Assembly (NCBI RefSeq): GCF_000426605.1
Contig: NZ_AUFR01000020.1
Span: forward strand, 1-52,771
Length of the DNA stretch: 52,771 nucleotides
DNA from: Propionibacterium acidifaciens DSM 21887
GTDB taxonomy: Bacteria; Actinomycetota; Actinomycetes; Propionibacteriales; Propionibacteriaceae
Direction of reading: 5' to 3'
In this document: positions 34,081 through 41,890 of the stretch, piece after piece
How the letters are laid out: the number at the start of each line of letters is the position of its first letter
Numbering within the stretch: position 1 is the first letter of the stretch
Program-made: the position numbers and the translations under genes
The notes under the pieces: generated by a model
The model's database searches: none
The model's input: only the letters and a program-made list of their open reading frames with translations
Told to the model about the DNA's origin: nothing

Positions 34081-35040
34081 ATGGGACTTGAAGAGATCGC
34101 CGTCGTCTTCGCCGTCTCGGACCCCGGCCAGAATCCGAACACCCGAGCACGGGAGACGCAGCTGCTCACCTACTTCCACGCGATGGCCGTGGCCTTCTCC
34201 TCCGTGCGCCGGTGGAACCCCGACCTGCGGCTCACGCTCGTCACCGGGGCCGACGTGCCGGCCGAGGTGCGGCCCGTGTTCGAGCGCTGCGGCGTCCGCA
34301 CCGAGGACGTCCCCTTCGGACACCGGGCGCCGGAGGGCTTCATGAACACCTTCTCCGGCTGCCTGTACCTGCTCGACGCCCTGCAGCTCGCCGCCCGGCA
34401 CGACGTCCTGTTCATCGACCCCGACGTGCTGTGCGTCGACGCCCTGACCGGTCTGGACGAGGGCGCCGCCGGACGCCTCGGGGCGCTCGGGCTGGAGCTG
34501 CGCCCCGACGAGGCGATGAACGGCCTCACCATCGCCCAGAGCGATGAGCTGCACCGCCTGCTGGGAGAGCCGGAGGAGCCGTGGACCTACTACGGAGGCG
34601 AGGTCTACCTGGTGCGCCGGGACCTCGTCGGGCCCCTGCGCGAACGGGCCGAACGGGCCTGGCGCCTCGCGCTGGAGCGGCACGCGGCGGGACTGCCGCA
34701 CTTCGTCACCGAGGAGCACCTCCTGAGCTACGCCCTGCGCGGCCTGCCCACCACCGATCTGGCGCCCTGGTGCCAGCGGATCTGGACGACCTCGCGCGTG
34801 CGCACCGTCACCGGCCGCGAGGACCGGCTGAGCCTGTGGCACCTGCCGGCCGAGAAGGACTTCGGCTTCCAGCGGCTGTTCGGCGTCGTCAGCGACGGGG
34901 GCTCCTGGTTCTGGCGGGCCCCGCGCGGCGAATTCGTCGCCCGGGCGGGCAGGGAGCTCAACCTGCACCACCGCAGACCGGCGAAGTTCCTGCGCGACGC
35001 GGCCGGGCAGCTGGTCAACAGGGTCGCGGGCGCGCGCTGA
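34081..35040 (+). CDS. Glycosyltransferase-like protein
   Basis: Protein of 319 residues. It has the layout of a nucleotide-diphospho-sugar transferase: an alternating strand-helix N-terminus (AVVFAVSDPGQNP, LRLTLVTGADVP), the region EGFMNTFSGCLYLLDALQLAARHDVLFIDPDVLCVD with a DPD motif suited to metal and nucleotide-sugar binding, then YYGGEVYLVRRDLVG and FVTEEHLLSYALRGL. The Arg-rich end (LNLHHRRPAKFLRD) may contact membranes. I cannot name a specific family member or acceptor. The following pyruvyl transferase gene suggests a cell-wall or capsule polysaccharide task. The real start is ATG 34081 after AGGAG. The very long open frame upstream of it is a shadow of rarA. Confidence 0.7.
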   Translation: MGLEEIAVVFAVSDPGQNPNTRARETQLLTYFHAMAVAFSSVRRWNPDLRLTLVTGADVPAEVRPVFERCGVRTEDVPFGHRAPEGFMNTFSGCLYLLDALQLAARHDVLFIDPDVLCVDALTGLDEGAAGRLGALGLELRPDEAMNGLTIAQSDELHRLLGEPEEPWTYYGGEVYLVRRDLVGPLRERAERAWRLALERHAAGLPHFVTEEHLLSYALRGLPTTDLAPWCQRIWTTSRVRTVTGREDRLSLWHLPAEKDFGFQRLFGVVSDGGSWFWRAPRGEFVARAGRELNLHHRRPAKFLRDAAGQLVNRVAGAR

Positions 35041-35475
35041 GCCCCGGTCGGTGCGGGCCGGGGACCCCGCGCCGGGAGCCCCGCGCCGGCGGCTCGCGCG
35101 ATGCGGCCGTCGACGACCCGCGGACACCGCGCCGGGCGGCCCCGGGCTCACTGACCCGGGCGGGCCGGCTGAGCGGTCGGGTGGCGGGCCCGTGACCGGG
35201 TCGGGGCCGCGGCGAACCGGGCGGGCCCGGCGCCGGGTCCGCCGACGCACGGCGGGGACGACGCACGGCGGGGACTCAGCAAGACGCCCTGCGACGGGCC
35301 CCGGCACAGCCCCGTCACAGCGCCCTGAAAGGCCCCACCCAGGCACGGACGACCCTAGTCAAAGCGGGTTTCAGGGGCGTATGATCACGGCATTGGAAGA
35401 ACCCCTCCCGCACCCCTGCGGGGTCGGTCGCCGTGCCATCGCGAAGCGGTGGAGCGGCCCGGCGAGAAGAAGACC
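35041..35475. other. Intergenic stretch with tandem repeat and promoter
   Basis: No gene in these 435 bases. A 16-bp unit GACGCACGGCGGGGAC occurs twice in tandem (35244-35259, 35260-35275). A -10 element TATGAT (35380-35385) with TAGTCA (35356-35361) about 18 bases upstream is a fair promoter for the pyruvyl transferase gene, leaving a leader of about 84 bases. The first 200 bases are very GC-rich with several possible stems and probably include the terminator of the preceding gene. Confidence 0.5.
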
Positions 35476-36729
35476 ATGTCCGATCACATCCGCACCCCGG
35501 AGCAGCAGGCAGGGCCCTTCGGCTCCCCCTCCTTCCCCAGCGCCGTCGGCCGACCCGCCGGTCCCGGGTCACCGAGCGTCGGCCGACCCGCCGGTCCCGG
35601 GTCACCGAGCGTCGCCCTGCTGACCCTGCACGCCGTCCGGGACTACGGATCGGTCCTCCAGACGCTGGCGACCCAGGTGCTCCTCGAGAGCGCGGGGGCG
35701 CGCTGCGCGGTGCTCGACTTCCGCCGCGAGAACGCCGGTGACGGCGCCCTCCACCGCCTCGCCGGGAGCCGTCACGGCCGGGGACCGCTCATGCGACGGG
35801 CGTACGGACTCGTGCACGAACGCGAGGCCCGCAGACGGGCACTGGTCTTCCAGGACTTCCTCGCGCGGCGGATCAACCTCACCCGGAGGCACTACGACTC
35901 CTACGAGAGCCTCCGCGGCACCGCGGACCAGTACGACTCCTTCTGCGTGGGCTCCGACCAGGTCTGGAACATCGCCCGCAACCTGGACAACCGACCGTTC
36001 TACCTCTCCTTCCTGCCGCCCGGCGTCCACCGCTTCTCCTTCGCGTCCTCCCCCGGGACGCCGACGCTGCCGGCCCTCGAGGAGGAGCGCGCCGTCCGCG
36101 CCCTGTCGGCCTTCGACGCGCTCTCGGTCAGGGAGCCCTCGGCCCGGGACTACCTCGCCGGCCTCGGCCTCGACGTCCAGCAGCACGTGGACCCGACCCT
36201 GGCGATCCCGCCGGCCTACTGGCGGGGTCTCGCCTCGGACGCCGTGCTGGACCACGAGTACCTGCTGGTCCACCAGCTCAACCGCAACCCGCTGCTGACC
36301 CAGGCGGTCTCACGGCTGGCCGCCCGCACCGGCCTGCCCGTCGTGCGGATCGGCCACTGGCCGACGGCCCGCATGCCCCTCGCCCGCCGGATCGTCCTGC
36401 CCACCGTCGAGGACTTCCTCGCCCTCATCAGGGACGCCTCCCTCGTCGTCACCGACTCCTTCCACGGTGTCGCTCTCTCGCACGTCTTCGCCACGCAGTT
36501 CATCGCCGCGCCGCCCCCGCAGTACGGCGGCTGCCTCGCCTCCGTCCTCGGCCTGCTGGGGACGCGCAGCAGGCTCATCCGCTCCGCGAAGCAGACGGAC
36601 GTCCTCCCCCTGCGCTTCGGCCCCCTCCTCTTCGACCGCCGCAGGCTCGGCGACGAGCGTCTGCGCGCCGGTCAGTACCTGCGTTCGTGCCTCGCGCCCC
36701 TGCGGGCGCCCCGTCCGGAGGCGTCGTGA
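35476..36729 (+). CDS. Polysaccharide pyruvyl transferase family protein
   Basis: Protein of 417 residues. The family transfers pyruvate from PEP to a sugar of a surface polysaccharide. From residue about 45: VALLTLHAVRDYGSVLQTLATQVLL is the typical start, then YDSFCVGSDQVWNIARN, FYLSFLPPGVHRFSFASSPG, DALSVREPSARDYL, QHVDPTLAIPPAYW and VVTDSFHGVALSHVFATQFIA. The first 45 residues are an unusual low-complexity leader that includes two tandem copies of the 11-residue unit VGRPAGPGSPS, encoded by a 33-bp repeat. ATG 35476 is preceded by GAGAAGAAG. A GTG overlapping the stop (GTGA, 36726) opens a broken next gene. Confidence 0.88.
   Translation: MSDHIRTPEQQAGPFGSPSFPSAVGRPAGPGSPSVGRPAGPGSPSVALLTLHAVRDYGSVLQTLATQVLLESAGARCAVLDFRRENAGDGALHRLAGSRHGRGPLMRRAYGLVHEREARRRALVFQDFLARRINLTRRHYDSYESLRGTADQYDSFCVGSDQVWNIARNLDNRPFYLSFLPPGVHRFSFASSPGTPTLPALEEERAVRALSAFDALSVREPSARDYLAGLGLDVQQHVDPTLAIPPAYWRGLASDAVLDHEYLLVHQLNRNPLLTQAVSRLAARTGLPVVRIGHWPTARMPLARRIVLPTVEDFLALIRDASLVVTDSFHGVALSHVFATQFIAAPPPQYGGCLASVLGLLGTRSRLIRSAKQTDVLPLRFGPLLFDRRRLGDERLRAGQYLRSCLAPLRAPRPEAS
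35545..35610 (+). repeat. 33-bp in-frame tandem repeat
   Basis: Two identical 33-bp units (35545-35577, 35578-35610), each encoding VGRPAGPGSPS in the N-terminal leader of the pyruvyl transferase. Copy-number change would keep the frame. Confidence 0.95.
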
Positions 36730-36790
36730 CCGCCCATCCGCCGACCGTCGCCGTCGTCATCGCCCTGCAGCCGCTCCGGAGGGCCGGGGC
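36726..36790 (+). pseudogene. Start of a glycosyltransferase-like gene, truncated
   Basis: GTG 36726 overlaps the pyruvyl transferase stop (GTGA) and begins MTAHPPTVAVVIALQPLRR. The VAVVIAL strand resembles the opening of GT-A glycosyltransferases (usually followed by YN). After about residue 20 the frame has no family pattern and is Arg/Ala/Pro-rich. It looks like a coupled third gene that was cut off soon after its start. The evidence is short and the call tentative. Confidence 0.3.
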
Positions 36791-37152
36791 GCGCGACGAG
36801 GAGCCGGACGCCGGGGCCTGCCGGCCGGCCCGCACGACCGCGCCCCGGCACGCCATCGACGTCGCGTGCATCGCGGTGCCGACGGCCCTGCCGGCGTTCC
36901 GCGCGTGGCGGATCGGACCGACACGCGGATCGGAAAGCGCACCGTGCACTGCAATGCATGGGAACGGAAACGCCGAGTGCAACAACCTGAAATCCATGGC
37001 GGGGCACGAACACGCGAACAGGAGAGGGCCAGAACCGAAGCAAACTGGACGACGACTCACCGAGGCCTGTCCGCAGGGGCCCACTCGGAAGCGTTCCTCC
37101 TCGTCATGCCCCCATCCGTCGATGTCGCGGGCAGGCCTCGCCGCTACGGGAA
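36791..37152. other. Intergenic stretch, no gene seen
   Basis: The stretch is slightly less GC-rich near 36940-37060. It contains the start of copy B of the dispersed repeat (37062). Frames are open but none resembles a protein family. Confidence 0.45.
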
Positions 37153-37155
37153 TCA
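37062..37155 (+). repeat. Dispersed repeat, copy B
   Basis: It begins GAGGCCTGTCCGCAGGGG and matches the minus strand at 2845-2740 over about 95 bases with scattered differences. It ends at the stop of the PIN-like pseudogene. Confidence 0.55.
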
Positions 37156-37699
37156 GAGCAGCCCCTTCTCCTCCGCCCACCGGATGAAGGCACCCGGCTC
37201 GAAGGGGACCCGGTACTTGCTCCGCACAAGATCATCGGCCACGGCCGAGACCGTCTCCCTCGTCAGCAGACCCTGACGGACCGCATCGCACAGCACCCCA
37301 GGGTGCGACGGACCTTCACCGATCCAGTTCTCCTGGCAGCCTTGCAGGCCTCCTGGTCATCGATGACAGCAGTCCGGTGATGAGCCTCGGCAGGGGCGAG
37401 CACCCCGCACTCCCCCACGTCCCGGCCATTGTCGCCCACGAGCGATCCGTGACATTCACCGAAGGCGATGAGCTCGGCATCCGACTCGACCGCCCTGACC
37501 TCGATCCGGTCCTGGGCATGCACATGCGTCAGACCGGGCTGCTGCTCAGACCGGGCTGCTGCGCCGCCCCTCTCCCGAGTTCTGCATCGACCACGTCGGG
37601 GATCATGATCCGATGCTCGGGCGCCAGCATCTTCAGCACCCCGAGCCATCCGGCCTTCGCGAAATGGCTGAGCGGGCCGGTGTCGACGACCCATGTCAC
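37153..37699 (-). pseudogene. PIN-like toxin gene (DUF3368-like), broken
   Basis: GTG 37699 overlaps the stop of the XRE-ImmA/IrrE gene (GTGA) and reads TWVVDTGPLSHFAKAGWLGVL, then MIPDVVDAEL, a PIN-like nuclease start with the first acidic residue. A 17-bp tandem duplication (37529-37562) then shifts the frame. Removing one copy continues into RIEVRAVESDAELIAFGE and HHRTAVIDDQEACKAA, which holds the later acidic residues. A second shift follows in CTGGGGTGCTG near 37300. One more G restores LCDAVRQGLLTRETVSAVADD and KYRVPFEPGAFIRWAEEKGLL to the stop at 37153. So one duplication plus one lost base killed a gene of about 175 codons. PIN genes next to XRE-ImmA/IrrE genes are predicted toxin-antitoxin pairs. 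Confidence 0.75.
37529..37562 (+). repeat. 17-bp tandem duplication in the PIN-like gene
   Basis: TCAGACCGGGCTGCTGC occurs twice back to back (37529-37545, 37546-37562). Seventeen is not a multiple of three, so it shifts the frame. Confidence 0.95.
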
Positions 37700-38808
37700 G
37701 ACACGACGCCCCACAGGGCATCCGGGTCGAGCTCGCGCCTGGGGGCGAAGTCGTCGGCGTCGAAGAGGCCCCTCATGAGCCCGAGCGCACGCTCGATGGT
37801 GATGTCCTCGGCGTCGTAGGCGCCGATCACCGCCCTCGTGAAGGCCGGAGGCAGGCTGGTCCCCTCCAGATCGTGGGGAACGTGGAGGTTCAGCTCGACG
37901 ATGTCCGCCCTGCGCGTCCGTACCTCACGGACGGCATCGGACTCCGCGCCGTCCACGAGCCCGAGCTCCCCGAGACGCCCGGCCAGAGTCGTCATGTCGA
38001 CGCGGAACCGACTCCCGGTCCGCACCGCGGCGCCCCGGAGCCCGAACCCCCGCGCCTCCTCCCAGGCGCTGCGAAGAGCCTCTTCGGGAAGAAGCACCGC
38101 ACGGGCGGCCCTGTCCATGCGGTTCTCGTGCCTGTCGGCCTCGGCCCGCGCGTCGACCCGGAAGTCCGTCTGGTACTGGTCGTCGACCATGAAATGGGCC
38201 AGCTCGTGCGCGAGCGCCAGCCTGCGCCGCCCGACCCCGACCGCGGACGAGCCGTTGATGAGGGCGATGCCGTGCCCGCCCTGCACCATCGACGCTGCAT
38301 CCGCATCGACCCGCCCGAGATCGAGGGAGAAGGCCGACAGGCCGAGCCGCTGCCCGACCCCGACCAGGTCACTGACAGGACCGTCCTCGACCCCCGCGAG
38401 AGCACGGATCCTCAGCCCCAGCTCCTCCGCCTCGGCGGACGTCCCGGGACGCGCGAGCACCGTCGGCCGGTCGTCCAGCTGAAGACGGCCGAGCTCCTCC
38501 AGCAGCGCCACGTCGCCGGACAGCGTCTCGAGTTCGACGTCGATGGGACGCACCGCCGCGAGATCCTCGGGGTCGGTGCCGCGGTGCCGCACGATGGCGG
38601 ACGCCCGTGGAGTCAGGAACCACTCGACACGGCGCCCGAGCTCCCCCGCGATGTCGAGGAGCTCCAGCGCGGTGACGCGCCGCTCCCCCTTCTCGATGCG
38701 CACCAGGGCCGTGCGGTCGATGCCCAGCGCCTGGGCCAGCTGCGTCTGGTTCAGACCCTTCGTCATCCTCGCCTCGAGGATGCGCCGTCCCACGTCGGCA
38801 TGCTCCAT
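37696..38808 (-). CDS. XRE-family regulator with ImmA/IrrE metallopeptidase domain
   Basis: Protein of 370 residues. The N-terminal helix-turn-helix (about 5-62) reads VGRRILEARMTKGLNQTQLAQALGIDRTALVRIEKGERRVTALELL. The central ImmA/IrrE domain has the zinc motif HELAH in RLALAHELAHFMVDD (about residue 200). The C-terminal part has RMDRAARAVLLPEEALRSAW and further helices. Such proteins act as sensors or antitoxin-like regulators that cleave or release partner repressors. It is paired with the PIN-like gene downstream by a GTGA overlap, so it is probably the antitoxin or regulator half of that module. Its own frame is intact although its partner is broken. An inverted repeat covers its start codon. 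Confidence 0.88.
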   Translation of the reverse strand: MEHADVGRRILEARMTKGLNQTQLAQALGIDRTALVRIEKGERRVTALELLDIAGELGRRVEWFLTPRASAIVRHRGTDPEDLAAVRPIDVELETLSGDVALLEELGRLQLDDRPTVLARPGTSAEAEELGLRIRALAGVEDGPVSDLVGVGQRLGLSAFSLDLGRVDADAASMVQGGHGIALINGSSAVGVGRRRLALAHELAHFMVDDQYQTDFRVDARAEADRHENRMDRAARAVLLPEEALRSAWEEARGFGLRGAAVRTGSRFRVDMTTLAGRLGELGLVDGAESDAVREVRTRRADIVELNLHVPHDLEGTSLPPAFTRAVIGAYDAEDITIERALGLMRGLFDADDFAPRRELDPDALWGVVS

Positions 38809-38827
38809 GTGTGCGGTTTTGACACAT
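38807..38827 (-). promoter_or_regulatory. Inverted repeat over the start of the XRE-ImmA/IrrE gene
   Basis: ATGTGT (38807-38812) and ACACAT (38822-38827) are separated by nine bases and overlap the ATG at 38808-38806. It is a candidate autoregulatory operator. Confidence 0.45.
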
Positions 38828-39075
38828 CTGGGCCGCGGATGAAACCCCTCCCGGATGCCTCCGTCGCTCCATCCCGCTCACCCGTCCGGTTGGCCCAGCT
38901 GTTCCGCCCGACCGAACAACGGGGGCTGCGGACCGGGGCGGGCCGCGGCGGCCCTGCGCAACTGGTACGACGCGGGACCCGGCGAGGACCTGCTCCCTGT
39001 GCGCCAGGGCGTCGAAGAGCTCATCGGCTGGCTGTCCGCGGTCGAGGGCGCCCGTCCGGCCGCGAAGACCCGCTC
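38828..39075. other. Stretch without an identified gene
   Basis: A plus-strand frame reads LRNWYDAGPGEDLLPVRQ and EELIGWLSAVEGARPAA near 38950-39060, which looks protein-like for about 35 codons. It has no plausible start or family. It may be a relic. Confidence 0.3.
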
Positions 39076-39466
39076 TCAGGCCCCTCGCGAGTAGACCCCC
39101 GCCTCAGCACGGTGCCCACCGGCGTCCAACTCGCCGTCACAGGTGACAAGCGGGACGCCGAGGCCTTCAGCCAGAGCCAGATATGCCGCGCCACAGCTGG
39201 TGCACTGGGCGCGCAGGGCCCCTATGCGGTCAGCAGCGGGCGCCGCCCGTAGCGCGTGATCGTGAGATCGGCACAGGCACGGCGAGCCTCCCCGGCGCGG
39301 TCGAGGCCCAGGGCCCCGCCACGGACCAGGCCGCGCAGGGCGGACAGCACCTCGATGTCGAGAAGATGGGGCACCGCGAGCTCCCCCTCGAGCTCCCGCC
39401 AGAGACCGGGGCAGGATCCCCTCCGACAAGCTGTCCCGGCACGGCGGACGCGTCAACGACGATCAC
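39076..39466 (-). pseudogene. vapC: vapC-type PIN toxin, frameshifted
   Basis: GTG 39466 begins MIVVDASAVPGQLVGGD, a typical VapC start with the first catalytic Asp. The frame then changes near 39400, giving ELEGELAVPHLLDIEVLSALRGLVRGGALGLDRAGEARRA. It changes again near 39235, giving IGALRAQCTSCGAAYLALAEGLGVPLVTCDGELD with the late acidic residues, to the stop at 39076. Two shifts mean the gene is dead unless both are sequence errors. It is preceded by a vapB remnant that overlaps its start (GTGA). Confidence 0.75.
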
Positions 39467-39537
39467 CGGCGGCTCTCCCGCACGGCATCGACGATCTGAG
39501 CCGTCGACTGGTCACGATCCCGGCGCCTTCTGGCCCC
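39463..39537 (-). pseudogene. vapB: vapB antitoxin C-terminal remnant
   Basis: About 24 codons directly after the hemL stop codon and in the same frame. They end DQSTAQIVDAVRESRR, then TGA overlapping the vapC GTG. The pattern fits the C-terminus of a short antitoxin. The N-terminal DNA-binding part is missing, cut at the hemL boundary. Confidence 0.5.
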
Positions 39538-40836
39538 TCAGGCCTGCGCCGCCGCCCGCGCCGCCACCGCCATGGCCCGCTCCAGGTGCTCCAGGTCGTC
39601 GTCGGTGATGGCGGTCGAGCAGAACCACGCCTCGAAGCCGCTCGGGGGGAGCCAGACGCCCTCGTCGAGCGCCGCGTGGAAGAACCGGGCGAAGGCCTCG
39701 TGGTCCTGCCGGGAGGCCGAGGCGAAGTCGACCACCGGCTCGTCGGTGAGGAAGAAGCTGAACAGGCTCGTCACCTTGTTGAGCCGGTGGGCGACGCCCT
39801 CGCGCGCCAGGGCGGCCGAGACGATGCCCGACACCCGGTCGGCGATGTCGTACAGCTTCTGGTAGGCGGCGTCGTCCATGAGCTCGAGGGTGGCCAGGCC
39901 CGCCGCGCAGGCCGCCGGATTGCCCGAGAGCGTCCCGGCCTGGTAGATCGGGCCGACCGGCGCCAGCCGGTCCATCAGCTCGGCGCGTCCGCCGACCGCC
40001 GCCAGCGGCATGCCGCCGCCGATCACCTTGCCGAAGGTGAACAGATCGGGCGTCCAGCCCTCGAGCCGGCCCTGGAGGCCCCAGCCGCCCGTCGGGCTCA
40101 CCCGGAAGCCGGCGAGCACCTCGTCCTGGATCATGAGCGCCCCGTGGCGGTGCGCGATCTCGTACAGGCCCTTGTTGAAGCCCTCCGGCGGCACGATGAC
40201 ACCCATGTTCGCAGGCACCGACTCGGTGACGACCGCCGCGATCTCGTCGCCGCGCTCGGCGAAGACCCGCTCGACCAGGTCGAGGCGGCCGTAGGGCACG
40301 GTGAGCGTGTCGGCGGCGATCTCGGACGGCACGCCGGGCGAGTCGGGCAGGCCCAGGCTCGCCACGCCCGAGCCGGCCGCCACGAGGAAGGAGTCGGCGT
40401 GCCCGTGGTAGCAGCCCACGAACTTCACGAGCAGCGGGCGCCCCGTCGCGCCGCGGGCGATGCGGGCCGCCGTCATGACGGCCTCGGTGCCCGAGCAGGT
40501 GAACCGGATCCTCCCGATCGCCCCGGCCATCCGCTCGACGACCTTCTGCGCCAGCCGCAGCTCGACCTCGCAGGGGGCCCCGAAGCTCGTCGCCCGGGCC
40601 ACCTCGGCCTGCACCGCCGCCACGATCGCCGGGTGCGAGTAGCCGGCGATGAGCGGCCCCCAGCTGTTGACCAGGTCGAGGTACTGCCGCCCGTCCACGT
40701 CGGTGATGCGGCTGCCGCGGCCGCTCGCGGCGAACACGGGCGCACCGCCCACCCGGCCGAAGGCCCGCACCGGGCTCGAGACGCCCCCGGGCATCACCGT
40801 GCAGGCTTGCGCGAACAGTTCCTCGCTGCGGGTCAT
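39538..40836 (-). CDS. hemL: Glutamate-1-semialdehyde 2,1-aminomutase
   Basis: Protein of 432 residues. This PLP enzyme makes 5-aminolevulinate in the C5 heme pathway. Family blocks are TRSEELFAQACTVMPGGVSSPVRAF at the start, SWGPLIAGYSHPAI, FTCSGTEAVMTAARIAR, GCYHGHADSFLV, LMIQDEVLAGFRV, and the PLP lysine in TFGKVIGGGMPLAAVGG. It is the last gene of the heme operon, 67 bases after hemB, and forms the first committed step together with hemA at the other end. Its stop is followed at once by toxin-antitoxin debris. Confidence 0.96.
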   Translation of the reverse strand: MTRSEELFAQACTVMPGGVSSPVRAFGRVGGAPVFAASGRGSRITDVDGRQYLDLVNSWGPLIAGYSHPAIVAAVQAEVARATSFGAPCEVELRLAQKVVERMAGAIGRIRFTCSGTEAVMTAARIARGATGRPLLVKFVGCYHGHADSFLVAAGSGVASLGLPDSPGVPSEIAADTLTVPYGRLDLVERVFAERGDEIAAVVTESVPANMGVIVPPEGFNKGLYEIAHRHGALMIQDEVLAGFRVSPTGGWGLQGRLEGWTPDLFTFGKVIGGGMPLAAVGGRAELMDRLAPVGPIYQAGTLSGNPAACAAGLATLELMDDAAYQKLYDIADRVSGIVSAALAREGVAHRLNKVTSLFSFFLTDEPVVDFASASRQDHEAFARFFHAALDEGVWLPPSGFEAWFCSTAITDDDLEHLERAMAVAARAAAQA

Positions 40837-40903
40837 CAGGGCTCCTCGGGTTCCTCCGCCGCGCGCCGGCGGCGGTTCGTGATCGGATTCCGACGGTTCG
40901 GTT

Positions 40904-41890
40904 CTACCGCGCCAGCCGACGGGCCGCCTCGGTGGCCCAGTAGGTGACGATCATCGACGCCCCGGCGCGCTTGACGCCGGTGAGGGCCTCCATGATGCAG
41001 CGCTCCCGGTCGATCGCGCCGGCCCGGGCGGCCAGCTCGATCATCGCGTACTCGCCGGAGACGACGTAGGCGGCCACCGGCACGTTCGCGATGCGCACCG
41101 CCTTCGCCAGCACGTCGAGGTAGGGCAGGGCCGGCTTCACCATGACGATGTCGGCGCCCTGGGCCAGGTCGAGCTCGATCTCGCGCAGGCCCTCGACCGC
41201 GTTGGCCGGGTCCTGCTGGTAGGCGCGCCGGTCGCCGGTCAGCCGGCAGTCGACAGCCTCGCGGAACGGCCCGAAGAAGCCCGACGCGTACTTGGCCGAG
41301 TAGGCCATGAGCGCCGTCCCGGTGAACCCGGCCCCGTCGAGGGCCTCGCGGATCACGCCGATCTGGCCGTCCATCATGCCCGACGGGCCGAGCATCGTGG
41401 CGCCCGCCTCGGCCAGCGTCACCGACATCCTCGCGTAGAGCGGCAGCGTCGCGTCGTTGTCGACCTCGCCGTCGGCGTCGAGCACCCCGCAGTGACCGTG
41501 GTCGGTGAACTCGTCGAGGCAGACGTCGGCGATGACCGGCAACTGCGGCTCGGCCTCGAGCGCCCAGCGCACCGCGTTGGCCAGAACCCCGTCGGGGTTC
41601 CAGGCCTGCGAGCCCATCGGGTCGCGCTCGGCCGGGGTGCCGAAGAGCATGACGGCCCCCACGCCCGCATCGGCCGCCTCGTGGACGGCCCGCTGGAGCG
41701 AGGCCCTCGTGTGCTGGCGCACGCCGGGCATCGAGCCGATCTCGCGGGGGGCGTCGAGGCCCTCGACGACGAACATCGGCTCGATGAGGTCGGCCGGGTG
41801 CAGACGCGTCTCGGCCACGAGCTCCCGGATGGCCGCGGTGCGGCGCAGCCTGCGCGGACGCTGGACGATGCGGTACTGGCTCCCGCTCAC
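40904..41890 (-). CDS. hemB: Porphobilinogen synthase (ALA dehydratase)
   Basis: Protein of 328 residues. It condenses two 5-aminolevulinates. Active-site lysines are in [17 protein letters not shown] and [13 protein letters not shown]. The metal motif reads [14 protein letters not shown] (residues 122-135). Cys124 and Cys134 are present, but the middle zinc cysteine is Asp126, so the site is between the zinc type (DxCxCxY/F..HGHCG) and the magnesium type (DxALDxY..HGHDG). GSMPGVRQH and the C-terminal [18 protein letters not shown] are normal. The ATG overlaps the hemH stop (ATGA). Confidence 0.96.
   Translation of the reverse strand: MSGSQYRIVQRPRRLRRTAAIRELVAETRLHPADLIEPMFVVEGLDAPREIGSMPGVRQHTRASLQRAVHEAADAGVGAVMLFGTPAERDPMGSQAWNPDGVLANAVRWALEAEPQLPVIADVCLDEFTDHGHCGVLDADGEVDNDATLPLYARMSVTLAEAGATMLGPSGMMDGQIGVIREALDGAGFTGTALMAYSAKYASGFFGPFREAVDCRLTGDRRAYQQDPANAVEGLREIELDLAQGADIVMVKPALPYLDVLAKAVRIANVPVAAYVVSGEYAMIELAARAGAIDRERCIMEALTGVKRAGASMIVTYWATEAARRLAR

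Noticed and set aside
36730-37187. Plus-strand frame running from the GTG at 36726 to 37187
   Set aside because: Only the first 20 residues look like a protein. The rest overlaps the dispersed repeat and the PIN relic and has no pattern.
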